Source: Roseovarius sp. THAF9
GTDB taxonomy: Bacteria > Pseudomonadota > Alphaproteobacteria > Rhodobacterales > Rhodobacteraceae
DNA: 64,000 nucleotides
Direction: 5' to 3'
NCBI RefSeq assembly: GCF_009363715.1
Contig: NZ_CP045404.1
Span: 898,001 to 962,000 of the forward strand
The notes beneath the pieces are model-generated. The model worked only from the letters and a program-made list of their open reading frames with translations, searched no databases and was not told where the DNA came from. Positions 35,741-43,618 of the stretch are shown in pieces (positions within the stretch are counted from its first letter, which is position 1; every line of letters begins with the position of its first letter). The position numbers and the translations under genes were made by a program.

Positions 35741-36550
35741 TTACGTCGTGAAACCCGGCCGCGCGATTGCGCGGGTCATAACCGATACGATCTCCTTGCG
35801 CCGCTTGGGCGCGAGGCGGGATTTGAGCGCCGCGACCGAGATTGCCGCGCGCAGCTGACCCGATTGGTCAAACACGGCGACGGCGATGGCGCCGACGTCG
35901 GGGATGATGATGGAGGCGTTGATCAGCCAGCGATGCTCGCGCCAATGCCGCACCATGCGGCGCACGTCGGCGGCGTTGAGCTCGCCGTAGCGGCTGTAGA
36001 TGTCGGCGTTGGCGGCGATTTGGCGGTCGCACTGGTCCTCGGGCAGGGCAGCGAGAAGCGCAGCGCTGCCAGCGCCTACGCCCAGCGGACGCCGCGCGCC
36101 GACCTGAAGGGTGTTGGCGCAAAGCGCGTGGGTTTCGCCAGCGGCGTCGATGCAGAGTGCCTCGTCGCCGAATGGCACGGAGAGAAACGTGGCCTCGCCG
36201 GTGGCGGCGGCAATTTCCGACAGGGCGGGCCGCAGTTCCATGCGCAGCGGATCGAACTGGCGAGGCGAGCCGGGGGCGCCGGCCAGATCAAACAAGCCGA
36301 TGCCGAGAGTATAGATCTTGGAATAAGGGTCAAAGCTGAGCAGGCCGCCCTCGACCAGGCCCTGCAACAGCCGGCGGGCGGTCGCGGTCTTAAGGTTGGC
36401 CTTGCGCGCGACGGTCGAAAGGCTGACGCCGGTCGCGTTGCGGGCGGCCACGATCGGCAGCAGACGGATCGCCTTGGCCAGCGATGTCTCGGCTGTCTTG
36501 GCACTATCCGCAGCGGATGGAGCGCCGGTTTCAAGCCCCGTATCGGTCAT
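35741..36550 (-). CDS. IclR-family transcriptional regulator
   Basis: A 269-residue IclR protein. The winged helix-turn-helix has VSLSTVARKANLKTATARRLL at about residues 43-63 and YTLGIGLFDLAG links to the effector domain (FLSVPFGDEALCIDAAGE; RRPLGVGAGSAALLAALPE). ATG 36550 has GGGAG 5 bases upstream; a longer frame would add 37 residues through the promoter region. It heads the ten-gene minus-strand run, so it is probably autoregulated together with the operon. Effector unknown, perhaps the transported acid or its CoA ester. Confidence 0.9.
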   Translation of the reverse strand: MTDTGLETGAPSAADSAKTAETSLAKAIRLLPIVAARNATGVSLSTVARKANLKTATARRLLQGLVEGGLLSFDPYSKIYTLGIGLFDLAGAPGSPRQFDPLRMELRPALSEIAAATGEATFLSVPFGDEALCIDAAGETHALCANTLQVGARRPLGVGAGSAALLAALPEDQCDRQIAANADIYSRYGELNAADVRRMVRHWREHRWLINASIIIPDVGAIAVAVFDQSGQLRAAISVAALKSRLAPKRRKEIVSVMTRAIARPGFTT

Positions 36551-36637
36551 ATGTTCTCCCTTGCGAAGCCGGTTTGTTACCCGGTTTCGGACACAGACCG
36601 TCGGGGCCAGGCAGCCCGAAGTCCAGAGTAAAATGTT

Positions 36638-36668
36638 CAATATATGGAATTTTATTGCCAATATATGG
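36638..36668. promoter_or_regulatory. Repeat and dyad in the iclR promoter region, candidate IclR operator
   Basis: CAATATATGG occurs at 36638 and again at 36659, exactly 21 bases apart (two helical turns). Between them TGGAATTTTATTGCCA (36645-36660) is a TGG-N10-CCA dyad of the size IclR-family proteins bind. The region 36630-36720 is strikingly AT-rich compared with its surroundings and lies 90-110 bases before the iclR start. Confidence 0.5.
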
Positions 36669-36819
36669 TAATTAATTCACTATATATCTGATAAAAATTG
36701 TAAAAAGTAATTTACAAATTTCGTGATGGCTCCGCAATCAGAGCAATCGGTCTTCAGGTTTCGTTAATCCATTGGCGCTAAGCTCATGGACGAGGGCCAG
36801 CACAATGCAGGAGTTTGCT

Positions 36820-37329
36820 ATGGAGATGTCGCCGATCGCAGGTGCGGATGAGGTGATCACCCGCAACCGGGACCAGTTTCTGCGAGAGTTGGTGAGCGAA
36901 CTGGCGAACGTGTTGGAAAGCCGCGTCGGCTTGGAGGCTGCCAAGGGCTTTATCGGGCGGGTCGGATCGCAGATCGGCGAGACCATGAATGAAGAGTACC
37001 GCACGATCTTCGGCACCGAGACGTTGGATGCGAAGCAGGTGGCGCAGGCTCTGGTGGATTTGAAGAGCCGGATCGAGGGCGGGTTCAGGATAGAGTCGAT
37101 CTGCCCCGACCGCATCGTGCTGACCAATTCCGCCTGCCCCTTCGCAGGACAGGTCGACGGCCGCGAGTCGCTGTGCATGATGACGACCAGCGTGTTCGGT
37201 CGGATCGCGGCCAGCAACCTGGGCTATGCCCGGGTCGAGAAGACGGCGACCATAGCCCGTGGTGATCCGGGCTGTCGTGTGGTCATTCACCTGACAGAAG
37301 GTGAGGCGGGCCGAGAGTTCTTTGGCTGA
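36820..37329 (+). CDS. V4R/MetOD1-like sensory domain protein
   Basis: A 169-residue soluble protein. The C-terminal half has a pattern I associate with the methanogen output domain 1/V4R group: IVLTNSACPFAGQ, then ESLCMMTTSVFGRIAASNL and ARGDPGCRVVIHL, with three cysteines in the positions such domains conserve. These are thought to bind small molecules or metal-linked ligands. The ATG at 36820 is preferred because AGGAG lies 7 bases before it; 36805 is an alternative. It overlaps the following histidine-kinase gene and so is likely its sensory partner. The family call is pattern recognition only. Confidence 0.6.
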   Translation: MEMSPIAGADEVITRNRDQFLRELVSELANVLESRVGLEAAKGFIGRVGSQIGETMNEEYRTIFGTETLDAKQVAQALVDLKSRIEGGFRIESICPDRIVLTNSACPFAGQVDGRESLCMMTTSVFGRIAASNLGYARVEKTATIARGDPGCRVVIHLTEGEAGREFFG

Positions 37330-38491
37330 GGCGGCACGATATCCGCCTGCGGAAGTCAGCGCTTTTCGTGCGTTGCCCAAACACGTGATGCTGGTCGACC
37401 GCGCGGCCCGTGTTCAGGCGGTAAACGCCAGAGTGGAAAGGCTTCTGCAGCGACTTTTCGTAAACAGGCCAGTACCGGACGAATTGGCCTTGCCCGATGT
37501 GTTCGAGATTTCACGCGAGGAGGCGTTGCGCGAAATGATCATCGCGGCCTCGGGCGACGGTATTTTGTTACCGCTTCGCGCCGCAACCTCGGGATTGCCG
37601 CGCCGCATCCGGTTTCGCGTGGGTGCGATCCGGGATGGTGGCCGGGAAACAAGCGGGTTCGTTCTGGTCTCGGACAATGCGGATCCGCTTGGCAAGCCAT
37701 TTCGGGAGTTGAACGCCGAACTGGAAAGCGCAAATGCTAAGGCGCGGCGCGAGCGGCAACACCGCCGGCTGTTACAGAAGAGCAATGACGACCTGTACGC
37801 GGCCAACGCGGAACTGAAATCCTTTGCTTACGCGGTATCGCACGACCTGAAATCGCCGGTACAGACGGTGTCGATGCTGTTATCCGAGTTGGATGAATTC
37901 GGCAGCGATAAGCTGGACGCCGAGAAGTCGGAACTTGTCAGTATGAGCCGCGAAACCCTGTCGCGCATGTCGGTGCTGATCGAGGATCTGTTGCGCTCCA
38001 CGCATTTGATCGGATCGGAAATAAAACTTGCACCCTGTGCTTTGGAACGGACTGTCGAAGAGGTGATCGCAGATCTCAGGGCAGAGATCACGGGCGCGGG
38101 AGCGCGGGTGCAGACCGGCGCTTTGCCTGTCGTGCGGGGCGACGCGGTCATGCTACGTATCCTTTTTCAGAACCTTTTGTCGAACGCGATCAAGTTTCGG
38201 CACCCCGACCGCCGCCCGGAGATCGTGATCGGGGCTGGTCCGCCTGACGCGGAAGGGAGGATAAGAATCACGGTGGCGGACAACGGCATCGGGATATCGC
38301 CGGAACACCGCAGCCATGTCTTCGATCTGTTCAGCCGGCTGCACCGGCATGATGAGATTCCCGGCAGCGGGCTGGGCCTGACGATGTGCCGGCGGATCGT
38401 TCAGAACCTGAACGGCACGATCGAGGTTGACGAGAACACCGACGGCGGGTCGATCTTTACCCTCAGGCTGGAGGTTGCAGACGATGACTGA
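37301..38491 (+). CDS. Soluble hybrid-less histidine kinase with PAS-like N-terminus
   Basis: A 396-residue cytoplasmic kinase. A PAS-like region (HVMLVDRAARVQAVNARVE) is followed by a coiled coil, the HisKA box FAYAVSHDLKSPVQTVSMLL (phosphorylatable His in VSHDLKSP) and the ATPase domain with NLLSNAIKFRHPDRRPEI, DNGIGISPEHRSHVF and GSGLGLTMCRRIV. This H-box type is that of phytochrome-like kinases that pair with Rcp1-like receivers, as is encoded next. Start: GTG 37301 overlaps the sensor gene by 29 bases; TTG 37322 is a near alternative. It overlaps the receiver gene by 8 bases. Confidence 0.88.
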   Translation: MRRAESSLAEAARYPPAEVSAFRALPKHVMLVDRAARVQAVNARVERLLQRLFVNRPVPDELALPDVFEISREEALREMIIAASGDGILLPLRAATSGLPRRIRFRVGAIRDGGRETSGFVLVSDNADPLGKPFRELNAELESANAKARRERQHRRLLQKSNDDLYAANAELKSFAYAVSHDLKSPVQTVSMLLSELDEFGSDKLDAEKSELVSMSRETLSRMSVLIEDLLRSTHLIGSEIKLAPCALERTVEEVIADLRAEITGAGARVQTGALPVVRGDAVMLRILFQNLLSNAIKFRHPDRRPEIVIGAGPPDAEGRIRITVADNGIGISPEHRSHVFDLFSRLHRHDEIPGSGLGLTMCRRIVQNLNGTIEVDENTDGGSIFTLRLEVADDD

Positions 38492-38921
38492 CCTGGATGC
38501 CAAGTCGGATGCGGCCATTGGGACCGTAATGCTGATCGACGACGACACGTTTTTTCACGTGGCTTGCGAGCGGTTGATGCGCCGTAGCGGGCTGGTTAAA
38601 AAACTGTTGGCCTTTCCCATGGCCGAAGACGCGCTAGAGTTCCTTTCGCGACCCGACCGGCCCGAGATCGACGTGCTGTTTCTCGACGTCAACATGCCGC
38701 GCATGGGCGGCTTTGCTTTTCTGGAAGCGGCGGTGGCGCGGTTCGGCAAGGATTTTTGCCGGATGATCATCGTAATGCTGACCTCGTCGGTTGATCCACG
38801 GGATGTGGAGCGGGCAAAGCAGTTCCGCGCCATTGACGAGTTTGTCAACAAGCCGCTGGTCCACGCTCAGATCGAAGAGATCGCAGCTCGGCTGAAGTCT
38901 GGAGGCAGACCGGCCACCTGA
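38484..38921 (+). CDS. Rcp1-like single-domain response regulator
   Basis: A 145-residue receiver without output domain. It has the acidic cluster in VMLIDDDTFFH, the phosphoacceptor Asp in FLDVNMPRMGG, the switch in VMLTSSVDP and Lys in FVNKPL, with the lengthened VDPRDVERA loop of Rcp1 proteins. ATG 38484 overlaps the kinase stop by 8 bases. It is the expected phosphotransfer target of that kinase; its downstream partner is not visible. Confidence 0.9.
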   Translation: MTDLDAKSDAAIGTVMLIDDDTFFHVACERLMRRSGLVKKLLAFPMAEDALEFLSRPDRPEIDVLFLDVNMPRMGGFAFLEAAVARFGKDFCRMIIVMLTSSVDPRDVERAKQFRAIDEFVNKPLVHAQIEEIAARLKSGGRPAT

Positions 38922-38980
38922 GCATCAGTCGCCGGATGCGACAAGATTTTTGAAGTCAACCTTGCATTGCTTTGACGCCT

Positions 38981-39145
38981 TCACCGGGCGAAACAATGAA
39001 AGTGAGGAGGCCGGGCCGCTTGCGTTGGAAGCAGTGAGGTGTGGTATGCAGCCTGAAAGAGCCAGAGCGCGTTCAGGCTAAGGTTTTTGTTTTTGAGAAC
39101 TGTCACTACCTTTTCTTCGCATCGGTATTGGCTTGGACTGGACAT
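38981..39145 (-). CDS. Possible 54-residue protein or gene fragment
   Basis: The frame starts at ATG 39145 with an unusually good ribosome binding site (AAGGAG, 6-7 bases upstream) and begins MSSPSQYRCEEKVVTV. The remainder (LSLNALWLFQAAYHTS) crosses the plus-strand terminator hairpin, so it may be the truncated start of a lost gene. No family recognised. Confidence 0.25.
   Translation of the reverse strand: MSSPSQYRCEEKVVTVLKNKNLSLNALWLFQAAYHTSLLPTQAARPPHFHCFAR
39050..39094 (+). terminator. Rho-independent terminator, plus strand
   Basis: AGCCTGAA (39050-39057) and TTCAGGCT (39072-39079) form a perfect 8-bp stem and are followed by AAGGTTTTTGTTTTT. It would end transcription of the sensor-kinase-receiver operon, 129 bases after its last stop. 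Confidence 0.65.
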
Positions 39146-39250
39146 TGTTGTCTCCTTCGGTTGATCCAAAGTGGAGTTACGCTCCGAGAAAGACCCGTCA
39201 AAATTGCAGGATCACCCGTGAACGCTGCACCGACTTGTGCGATGCGCCGT

Positions 39251-39790
39251 AGCCGTCGGCTCTCGACGATGACGAGCGCCTTGCTGTCTTGGGAGTGGCG
39301 CCAGCGGAGGCTTCAGGCCTCAAAAAACTAAAGCACGTCCGCACGCAGACAGAGCGCCGTTCTGCGGAAGACATCGCGAGCCGCCGGTCGACCAGCGACT
39401 TCGACGAGTTCAAGCCTCTTTTCGAGGCCGAGAAGGCCGACATCGAGATTGGCAATCGCCAGACCCTGAAGTTCGAGCGGAAGTCCGAGATCGAGCCCGG
39501 CCGGTTCTTCATGGTCGACGGCTTGATGGCCTACGTCGCGCATGCAGGAGACGTCTTTACGAACGAACAGGGTAAACGCGATAGCCGTCTGAGGGTAATT
39601 TTTGATAATGGAACGGAGAGTAACCTTCGTGCCCGGTCCTTGCAGTAGGCGCTCACGCAGGACCCGGCGGTTCGTCGGATTACCGATCCGGACGCCGGTC
39701 CTCTCGTCAACAATGCCGCGGAGGGCGCCGGCAGCTACACAGGCACGATCTACGTTCTGCGCAGCAAGTCTGACCACCCGGTCGTCGCCG
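39251..39790 (+). pseudogene. Remnant of a GIY-YIG (MUG113/T5orf172-type) nuclease-family gene
   Basis: One frame carries sequence typical of the middle of this family: KHVRTQTERRSAEDIASR, FDEFKPLFEAEKADIEIGNR, VDGLMAYVAHAGDVFTNEQG and LRVIFDNGTESNLRARSLQ. It meets a TAG at 39646-39648 where homologues continue with RAL, then resumes in the same frame with DPAVRRITDPDAGPL and GTIYVLRSKSDHPVVAE, the first strand of the nuclease domain, and breaks at about 39790. The frame is also interrupted by TAG at 39250. The N-terminus and nearly all of the catalytic domain are missing. The gene is dead. Confidence 0.7.
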
Positions 39791-39791
39791 A

Positions 39792-40442
39792 GATCCGCCC
39801 TACAATGTAAAGACCGACGGCCATGTGGGCAGTTCCGGCAAGATCCAGCACCGCGAGTTCGCCATGGCCTCTGGCGAGATGACGGTCTCGGAGTTCACCG
39901 GCCTTTTGGAGCGCGCTTTTCGGAACATGGCGGATCACATCGTCGACGGTTCGGTCCACTATCTTTGCATGTATTGGCGGCACATGTCGGAATTGCTGGC
40001 CGCGGGGCAGGGGTTCTATGACGAACTGAAGAATCTGATCGTCTGGGCCAAGGACAATGGCGGGATGGGGACATTCTATCGCTTGCGCCACGAGTTGATA
40101 TTCGTCGTCAAGAAGGGCAAGGCCGCGCACATCAACGCGTTCGAGCTAGGCCAGCACGGGCGGTACCGCACCAATGTCTGGGAGTATCGCGGGGCCAACA
40201 GCCGGCACGCGGGATGTATGGACCAGCTTGCGCTGCACCCGACCGTCAAGCCTGTGCAGATGATCGCCGATGCGATCCGGGACGCCTCGGGACGCAAAGA
40301 GATCGTGCTCGATCTCTTCGGTGGATCCGGTTCGACCGTGATCGCCACCGAGAAGACCGGCTGCCGGGGGTATCTTTGCGAACTGGATCCGATCTATTAC
40401 GACCGTACTCGCCGTCGGCCCACAAACGCTGATCTGGACTAG
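39792..40442 (+). pseudogene. C-terminal fragment of a beta-class DNA adenine/cytosine-N4 methyltransferase
   Basis: The sequence starts at the catalytic motif DPPYNVKTDGHVGSSGK (39792 onward), keeps LIVWAKDNGGMG, LHPTVKPVQMIADAI and the SAM-binding LDLFGGSGSTVIATEKTG with LCELDPIYYDR, and ends early at RRRPTNADLD. Motif order DPPY before FGGSG marks the beta class. The N-terminal half (in relatives a ParB-like domain of about 170 residues) is absent and no start codon with a ribosome site precedes DPPY; an internal ATG at 39825 would omit it. Both catalytic motifs survive, but the fragment is fused directly to the GIY-YIG remnant, so it is a deletion product. Confidence 0.75.
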
Positions 40443-40450
40443 TTGGCTAT

Positions 40451-40951
40451 AGTGGCTCAAAGCAGAAAAATTGCGATCAAGAGGGGTAGGAAATGATCTA
40501 AAGGAAGCCCTCGACAGACATATTGTGCGACTGTTGTCTTGAAGCGATGAACCGCAGATAGTTGACGCTAAATCATCGATGCCGGTTTTTGAAAAACGTC
40601 GAGTTCTCAGGCAAAAGGTCGGTCGGATCAGTACGGCCATTAGTATGGCACTCTCAAAATCATGAAAAAACGGCAGTCCCTGAGCGAATGGGACTGCCGC
40701 GACTTTACATGAAAGGTTTAATTACCCACTCGTTACCCAGTGCCAATATGCCGTCACACGCTGCCGCGGGAACGACTTTCTTTGGGCATTAAAGCGAACT
40801 TTTGATTGTCTTTGGAAACGGTTGGTTTCTCTGCCTTGGCCAATTGCCGTAACGTGACACTCGGAAACAATCGTGCATGTGTCGCCTTGTCGGCGCTACC
40901 GAGACGCCTGTCTCATTCGACAGATCGTTACTCGCTCTTAGGAAAGGATTG
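40451..40951. other. Gene-free stretch after the methyltransferase remnant
   Basis: About 500 bases of lower GC with no supported gene. It contains the strong minus-strand terminator at 40665-40699. The remainder shows no motif I can name; it may be residual DNA from the same rearrangement that made the fused remnants. Confidence 0.5.
40665..40699 (-). terminator. Rho-independent terminator, minus strand
   Basis: CGGCAGTCCC (40671-40680) and GGGACTGCCG (40690-40699) form a perfect 10-bp stem with a 9-base loop; on the minus strand it is followed by TTTTTT. It is 250 bases beyond the stop of the response-regulator gene at 40952. Confidence 0.75.
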
Positions 40952-41917
40952 CTACTTTGCCGCGTGTCTTGCAGCGATGAACTTCTGTTCCACGCTTTCG
41001 CCTGCCATCCATAAGATATCCAGAGCCGCTGACGGCAAGGACGTTCTCAACGGCACCTGGTTCCCAGCGAAAACGTGAATCCCGTAGTCTTCCAGATCGT
41101 TCAGGCGCGAGCCCAGACAAACGTTCAATTCACGCTCGAGGCTCCCGCTCGACTCGTGTACATGGTTATTCAGCAGGCAAAGGAACGTGCCGTTACCGCG
41201 ATATGAAAGATAGTTCAAAGCGTTGTAGAACACTGTATTAGCGGCCTGGACCACTTCGCTCAGAAGTGGACCAATCGGCTCGAACCGAGGGTACGTTTGA
41301 TTGCTTTGCGGACAGGCGATTTTTAAACCGATTGCAGCCGGGCCGCCATTGCGCGGTTTGGTCCTGTCGCGCATGTAGGCGCGCGCGGTTTCCTGCACGT
41401 AGTTCTCGAACTCAACAAAGGACAAGAGGCTTTTCACGTCCCCATCATCCGAAAGTGAAACAGGTCCGTCGTAGATCAGTTCACCGTTGACCCAAGAAAA
41501 ACCGGAGCTGTTCTGGCTGTCCGGTATGGATTGCACTTCGCTGGCGCACATTTTGCCGGCCTCGAAGATCCTGCTTCGCAGCTCTCTGAAATTGAATGGC
41601 TTTGTGATGTAGTCGGTTGCGCCGGCCCGAAAGGCCATATCGAGATACGGTTTTTCATGCATGGCAGTGAGCATGACGACCGGCTTTCGTTCGCACCCTG
41701 CTATCCGCCGTATTATGCTAGTCAGATCAATGCCGTCGACTCTTGGCATCTGAATGTCCACGAGAAAACAATCGAACCCCACTTCCTCGGATTCAATCTT
41801 CTCCAACGCCTGCTCTGCGGAAATGGCCGTCGCTACGTAGTGGTGCGCCGAGATGCTCAGCGAATGATCGATAAGTTCCAGCATGCTTTCGTCATCGTCA
41901 ACGGCAAGTATTCTCAT
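40952..41917 (-). CDS. Response regulator with degenerate GGDEF-like output domain (paralogue 1)
   Basis: A 321-residue protein. The receiver (residues 1-120) has LAVDDDES, phosphoacceptor in FLVDIQMPRVDG, VMLTAMHEKP and YITKPF. After a linker, the C-terminal domain of about 190 residues has VEFENYVQETARAYMRD and, where a GGDEF domain would have its signature, YRGNGTFLCLL. The catalytic GG(D/E)EF residues are gone, so it cannot make cyclic di-GMP. Two paralogues with the same architecture lie at 45261 and 57223. It is divergent from a membrane histidine kinase at 42235, a possible partner. Confidence 0.82.
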   Translation of the reverse strand: MRILAVDDDESMLELIDHSLSISAHHYVATAISAEQALEKIESEEVGFDCFLVDIQMPRVDGIDLTSIIRRIAGCERKPVVMLTAMHEKPYLDMAFRAGATDYITKPFNFRELRSRIFEAGKMCASEVQSIPDSQNSSGFSWVNGELIYDGPVSLSDDGDVKSLLSFVEFENYVQETARAYMRDRTKPRNGGPAAIGLKIACPQSNQTYPRFEPIGPLLSEVVQAANTVFYNALNYLSYRGNGTFLCLLNNHVHESSGSLERELNVCLGSRLNDLEDYGIHVFAGNQVPLRTSLPSAALDILWMAGESVEQKFIAARHAAK

Positions 41918-42234
41918 GGTGTACTGCTTTCGGTTGAGGTGGCGGAGCTTGGCTATGCTGATCGGTGCAAGATACTTTCTATTGACGAAACAATAGGGTG
42001 ATATTGCGCTTTTTTTTGGCAGGAAGTTCGGCAGATATCATTTCATGCCAAATGGGCTCTTCTTTGTGTCGCTTTTGACCTAGTTATTGCGCTTCGTTTG
42101 GCGCCGTGCCGAAAGTAGTGATCCAATTACAACAATCGAGATTGCCCGAGTTCCGCTAGATTAGCGGCATATTGCGACCACATCGCTGTGCAAATCTGAG
42201 CGTCTAGGGCAATCTAAAAAAGTGTGATCCACAA
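41918..42234. other. Divergent promoter region between regulator and histidine kinase
   Basis: 317 bases, AT-richer than the surroundings, containing the start regions of both divergent genes. No hairpin, clear dyad or small gene was found. Confidence 0.5.
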
Positions 42235-43605
42235 ATGGCGCTTCTCGAAGCACACGACACTGCTGAAGCGGACGTACCGTCCGACGCCAGGCTTTTGCAG
42301 AACCTTAATGATTACACGTCCATCGCCTTTGCCTTGATTTGGCAGCGTCAGGCGATCTACTTGGCCGCAGCGGTTCTGACGGCTTTCTATGTCGATCCGA
42401 CACATGCCCTGGTTTTCTATTTCGTAATCGTCCTGTGTGAACTTCAGGACGTGATCCTTGCGCGACGTGTCAAAGCGCTTAAACCTCACCAGTACCGCGA
42501 GATATACACCAATTATTACTGGATTCTTCTGAATACCGTTCTGAGTTCTGCAGCAATTTGCCTGTACGCGGTTTCAGTGGCCTGGAAACAGGAAGCCGGA
42601 GGGCATTTTGCCCCTTTGTTCTTTCTTTTCGCCGCCGCTCTGTTCGCTGCGATGAACAACCATCAATTGGTGCTTGCGCTCGCTATACGGCTCGCGATGT
42701 ATGGCATTTCGTTTCTCGTCATCGTCTGCACGGACCTCTGGCTCGTGCGCCCGAGCCTCGACTCGTATATCTGGCTGCACTTCTTCACCGTGATCTTCGT
42801 GATGTATTTCCTGATCGACTGCTCGGTCGTGTTTCTGAAGCTTTATCGCAAAAACCTGGCGCAGCTGGAGGCGCTGCGGCAGGAGCACGAGCGCACCAAG
42901 GCGGCTTATGTCGCGAAGTCGCAGTTCGTTTCTACGGTCAGCCATGAATTGAGAACACCACTGACATCCATCAAGGGCACCCTTGATCTGGTCAATTGCG
43001 GCGCCTTGGGAGAGTTGCCGGAAAAGGCGTCCAAGTTGTTGGAAAGTGCTGGAAAAAACAGCGAGAGACTTGCCTGCTTGATTGACGATGTGCTTGATCT
43101 TCAGAGGATCGAAGCCAACGAAATGCAATATCGCAAAGAGATCCTAAGCGTTCAGGATCTGGTCGAAGATGCGGTCAATGGAAACCAGGGTTATGCGTCA
43201 AAGCATAACGTCTCGCTGGTCCAGGACGAAAACTCGGATAAGTCGTTGAAGATCCAAGGCGACCACAAGCGCTTGATGCAGATCATGGCCAATATGATCT
43301 CGAATGCCGTGAAATTCTCACCCGACGGCTCTAGAGTGACTGTGGGCTATGAGCGGGTCGACGCGGTGATTCGCATTCACGTTCGTGACCGAGGGTGCGG
43401 TATACCTGACGGCTCAGAGGACAAGATATTCGAGCGCTTCAGCCAGCTGGACTCGTCTGATCAGCGCAAGGCGCCGGGCAGCGGTCTGGGCATGAATATC
43501 TCCCGCGATATTGCCACACATCACGATGGCCGGATTTTCTATGAAAGCGTCGTTGATGAGGGGACGACGTTCTATCTTGAACTGCCGGACGCGACGGAAT
43601 CCTGA
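42235..43605 (+). CDS. Membrane-bound sensor histidine kinase
   Basis: A 456-residue kinase. Residues about 30-200 hold five to six membrane helices with short loops (AIYLAAAVLTAFYV; ALVFYFVIVLCEL; ILLNTVLSSAAICLYAVSV; PLFFLFAAALFAAM; GISFLVIVCTDLWLV; FFTVIFVMYFLIDCSVVFL), a membrane-embedded sensor region of MASE-like build. A coiled coil leads to the H-box FVSTVSHELRTPLTSIKGT and an ATPase domain with NMISNAVKFSPDG, DRGCGIPDG and GSGLGMNISRDIA. There is no receiver domain. The divergent response regulator at 40952 is the nearest possible target. The signal sensed is unknown. Confidence 0.9.
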   Translation: MALLEAHDTAEADVPSDARLLQNLNDYTSIAFALIWQRQAIYLAAAVLTAFYVDPTHALVFYFVIVLCELQDVILARRVKALKPHQYREIYTNYYWILLNTVLSSAAICLYAVSVAWKQEAGGHFAPLFFLFAAALFAAMNNHQLVLALAIRLAMYGISFLVIVCTDLWLVRPSLDSYIWLHFFTVIFVMYFLIDCSVVFLKLYRKNLAQLEALRQEHERTKAAYVAKSQFVSTVSHELRTPLTSIKGTLDLVNCGALGELPEKASKLLESAGKNSERLACLIDDVLDLQRIEANEMQYRKEILSVQDLVEDAVNGNQGYASKHNVSLVQDENSDKSLKIQGDHKRLMQIMANMISNAVKFSPDGSRVTVGYERVDAVIRIHVRDRGCGIPDGSEDKIFERFSQLDSSDQRKAPGSGLGMNISRDIATHHDGRIFYESVVDEGTTFYLELPDATES

Positions 43606-43618
43606 GCCAAACGGGATC

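Larger units (their letters stand above)
38922..39250. other. Intergenic stretch with a terminator and a possible short ORF
   Basis: 329 bases between the Rcp1-like gene and the GIY-YIG remnant. It holds the terminator at 39050-39094 and a short minus-strand frame at 38981-39145. No other gene is supported; codon character changes here to lower GC, which suggests an insertion or deletion boundary. Confidence 0.5.
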
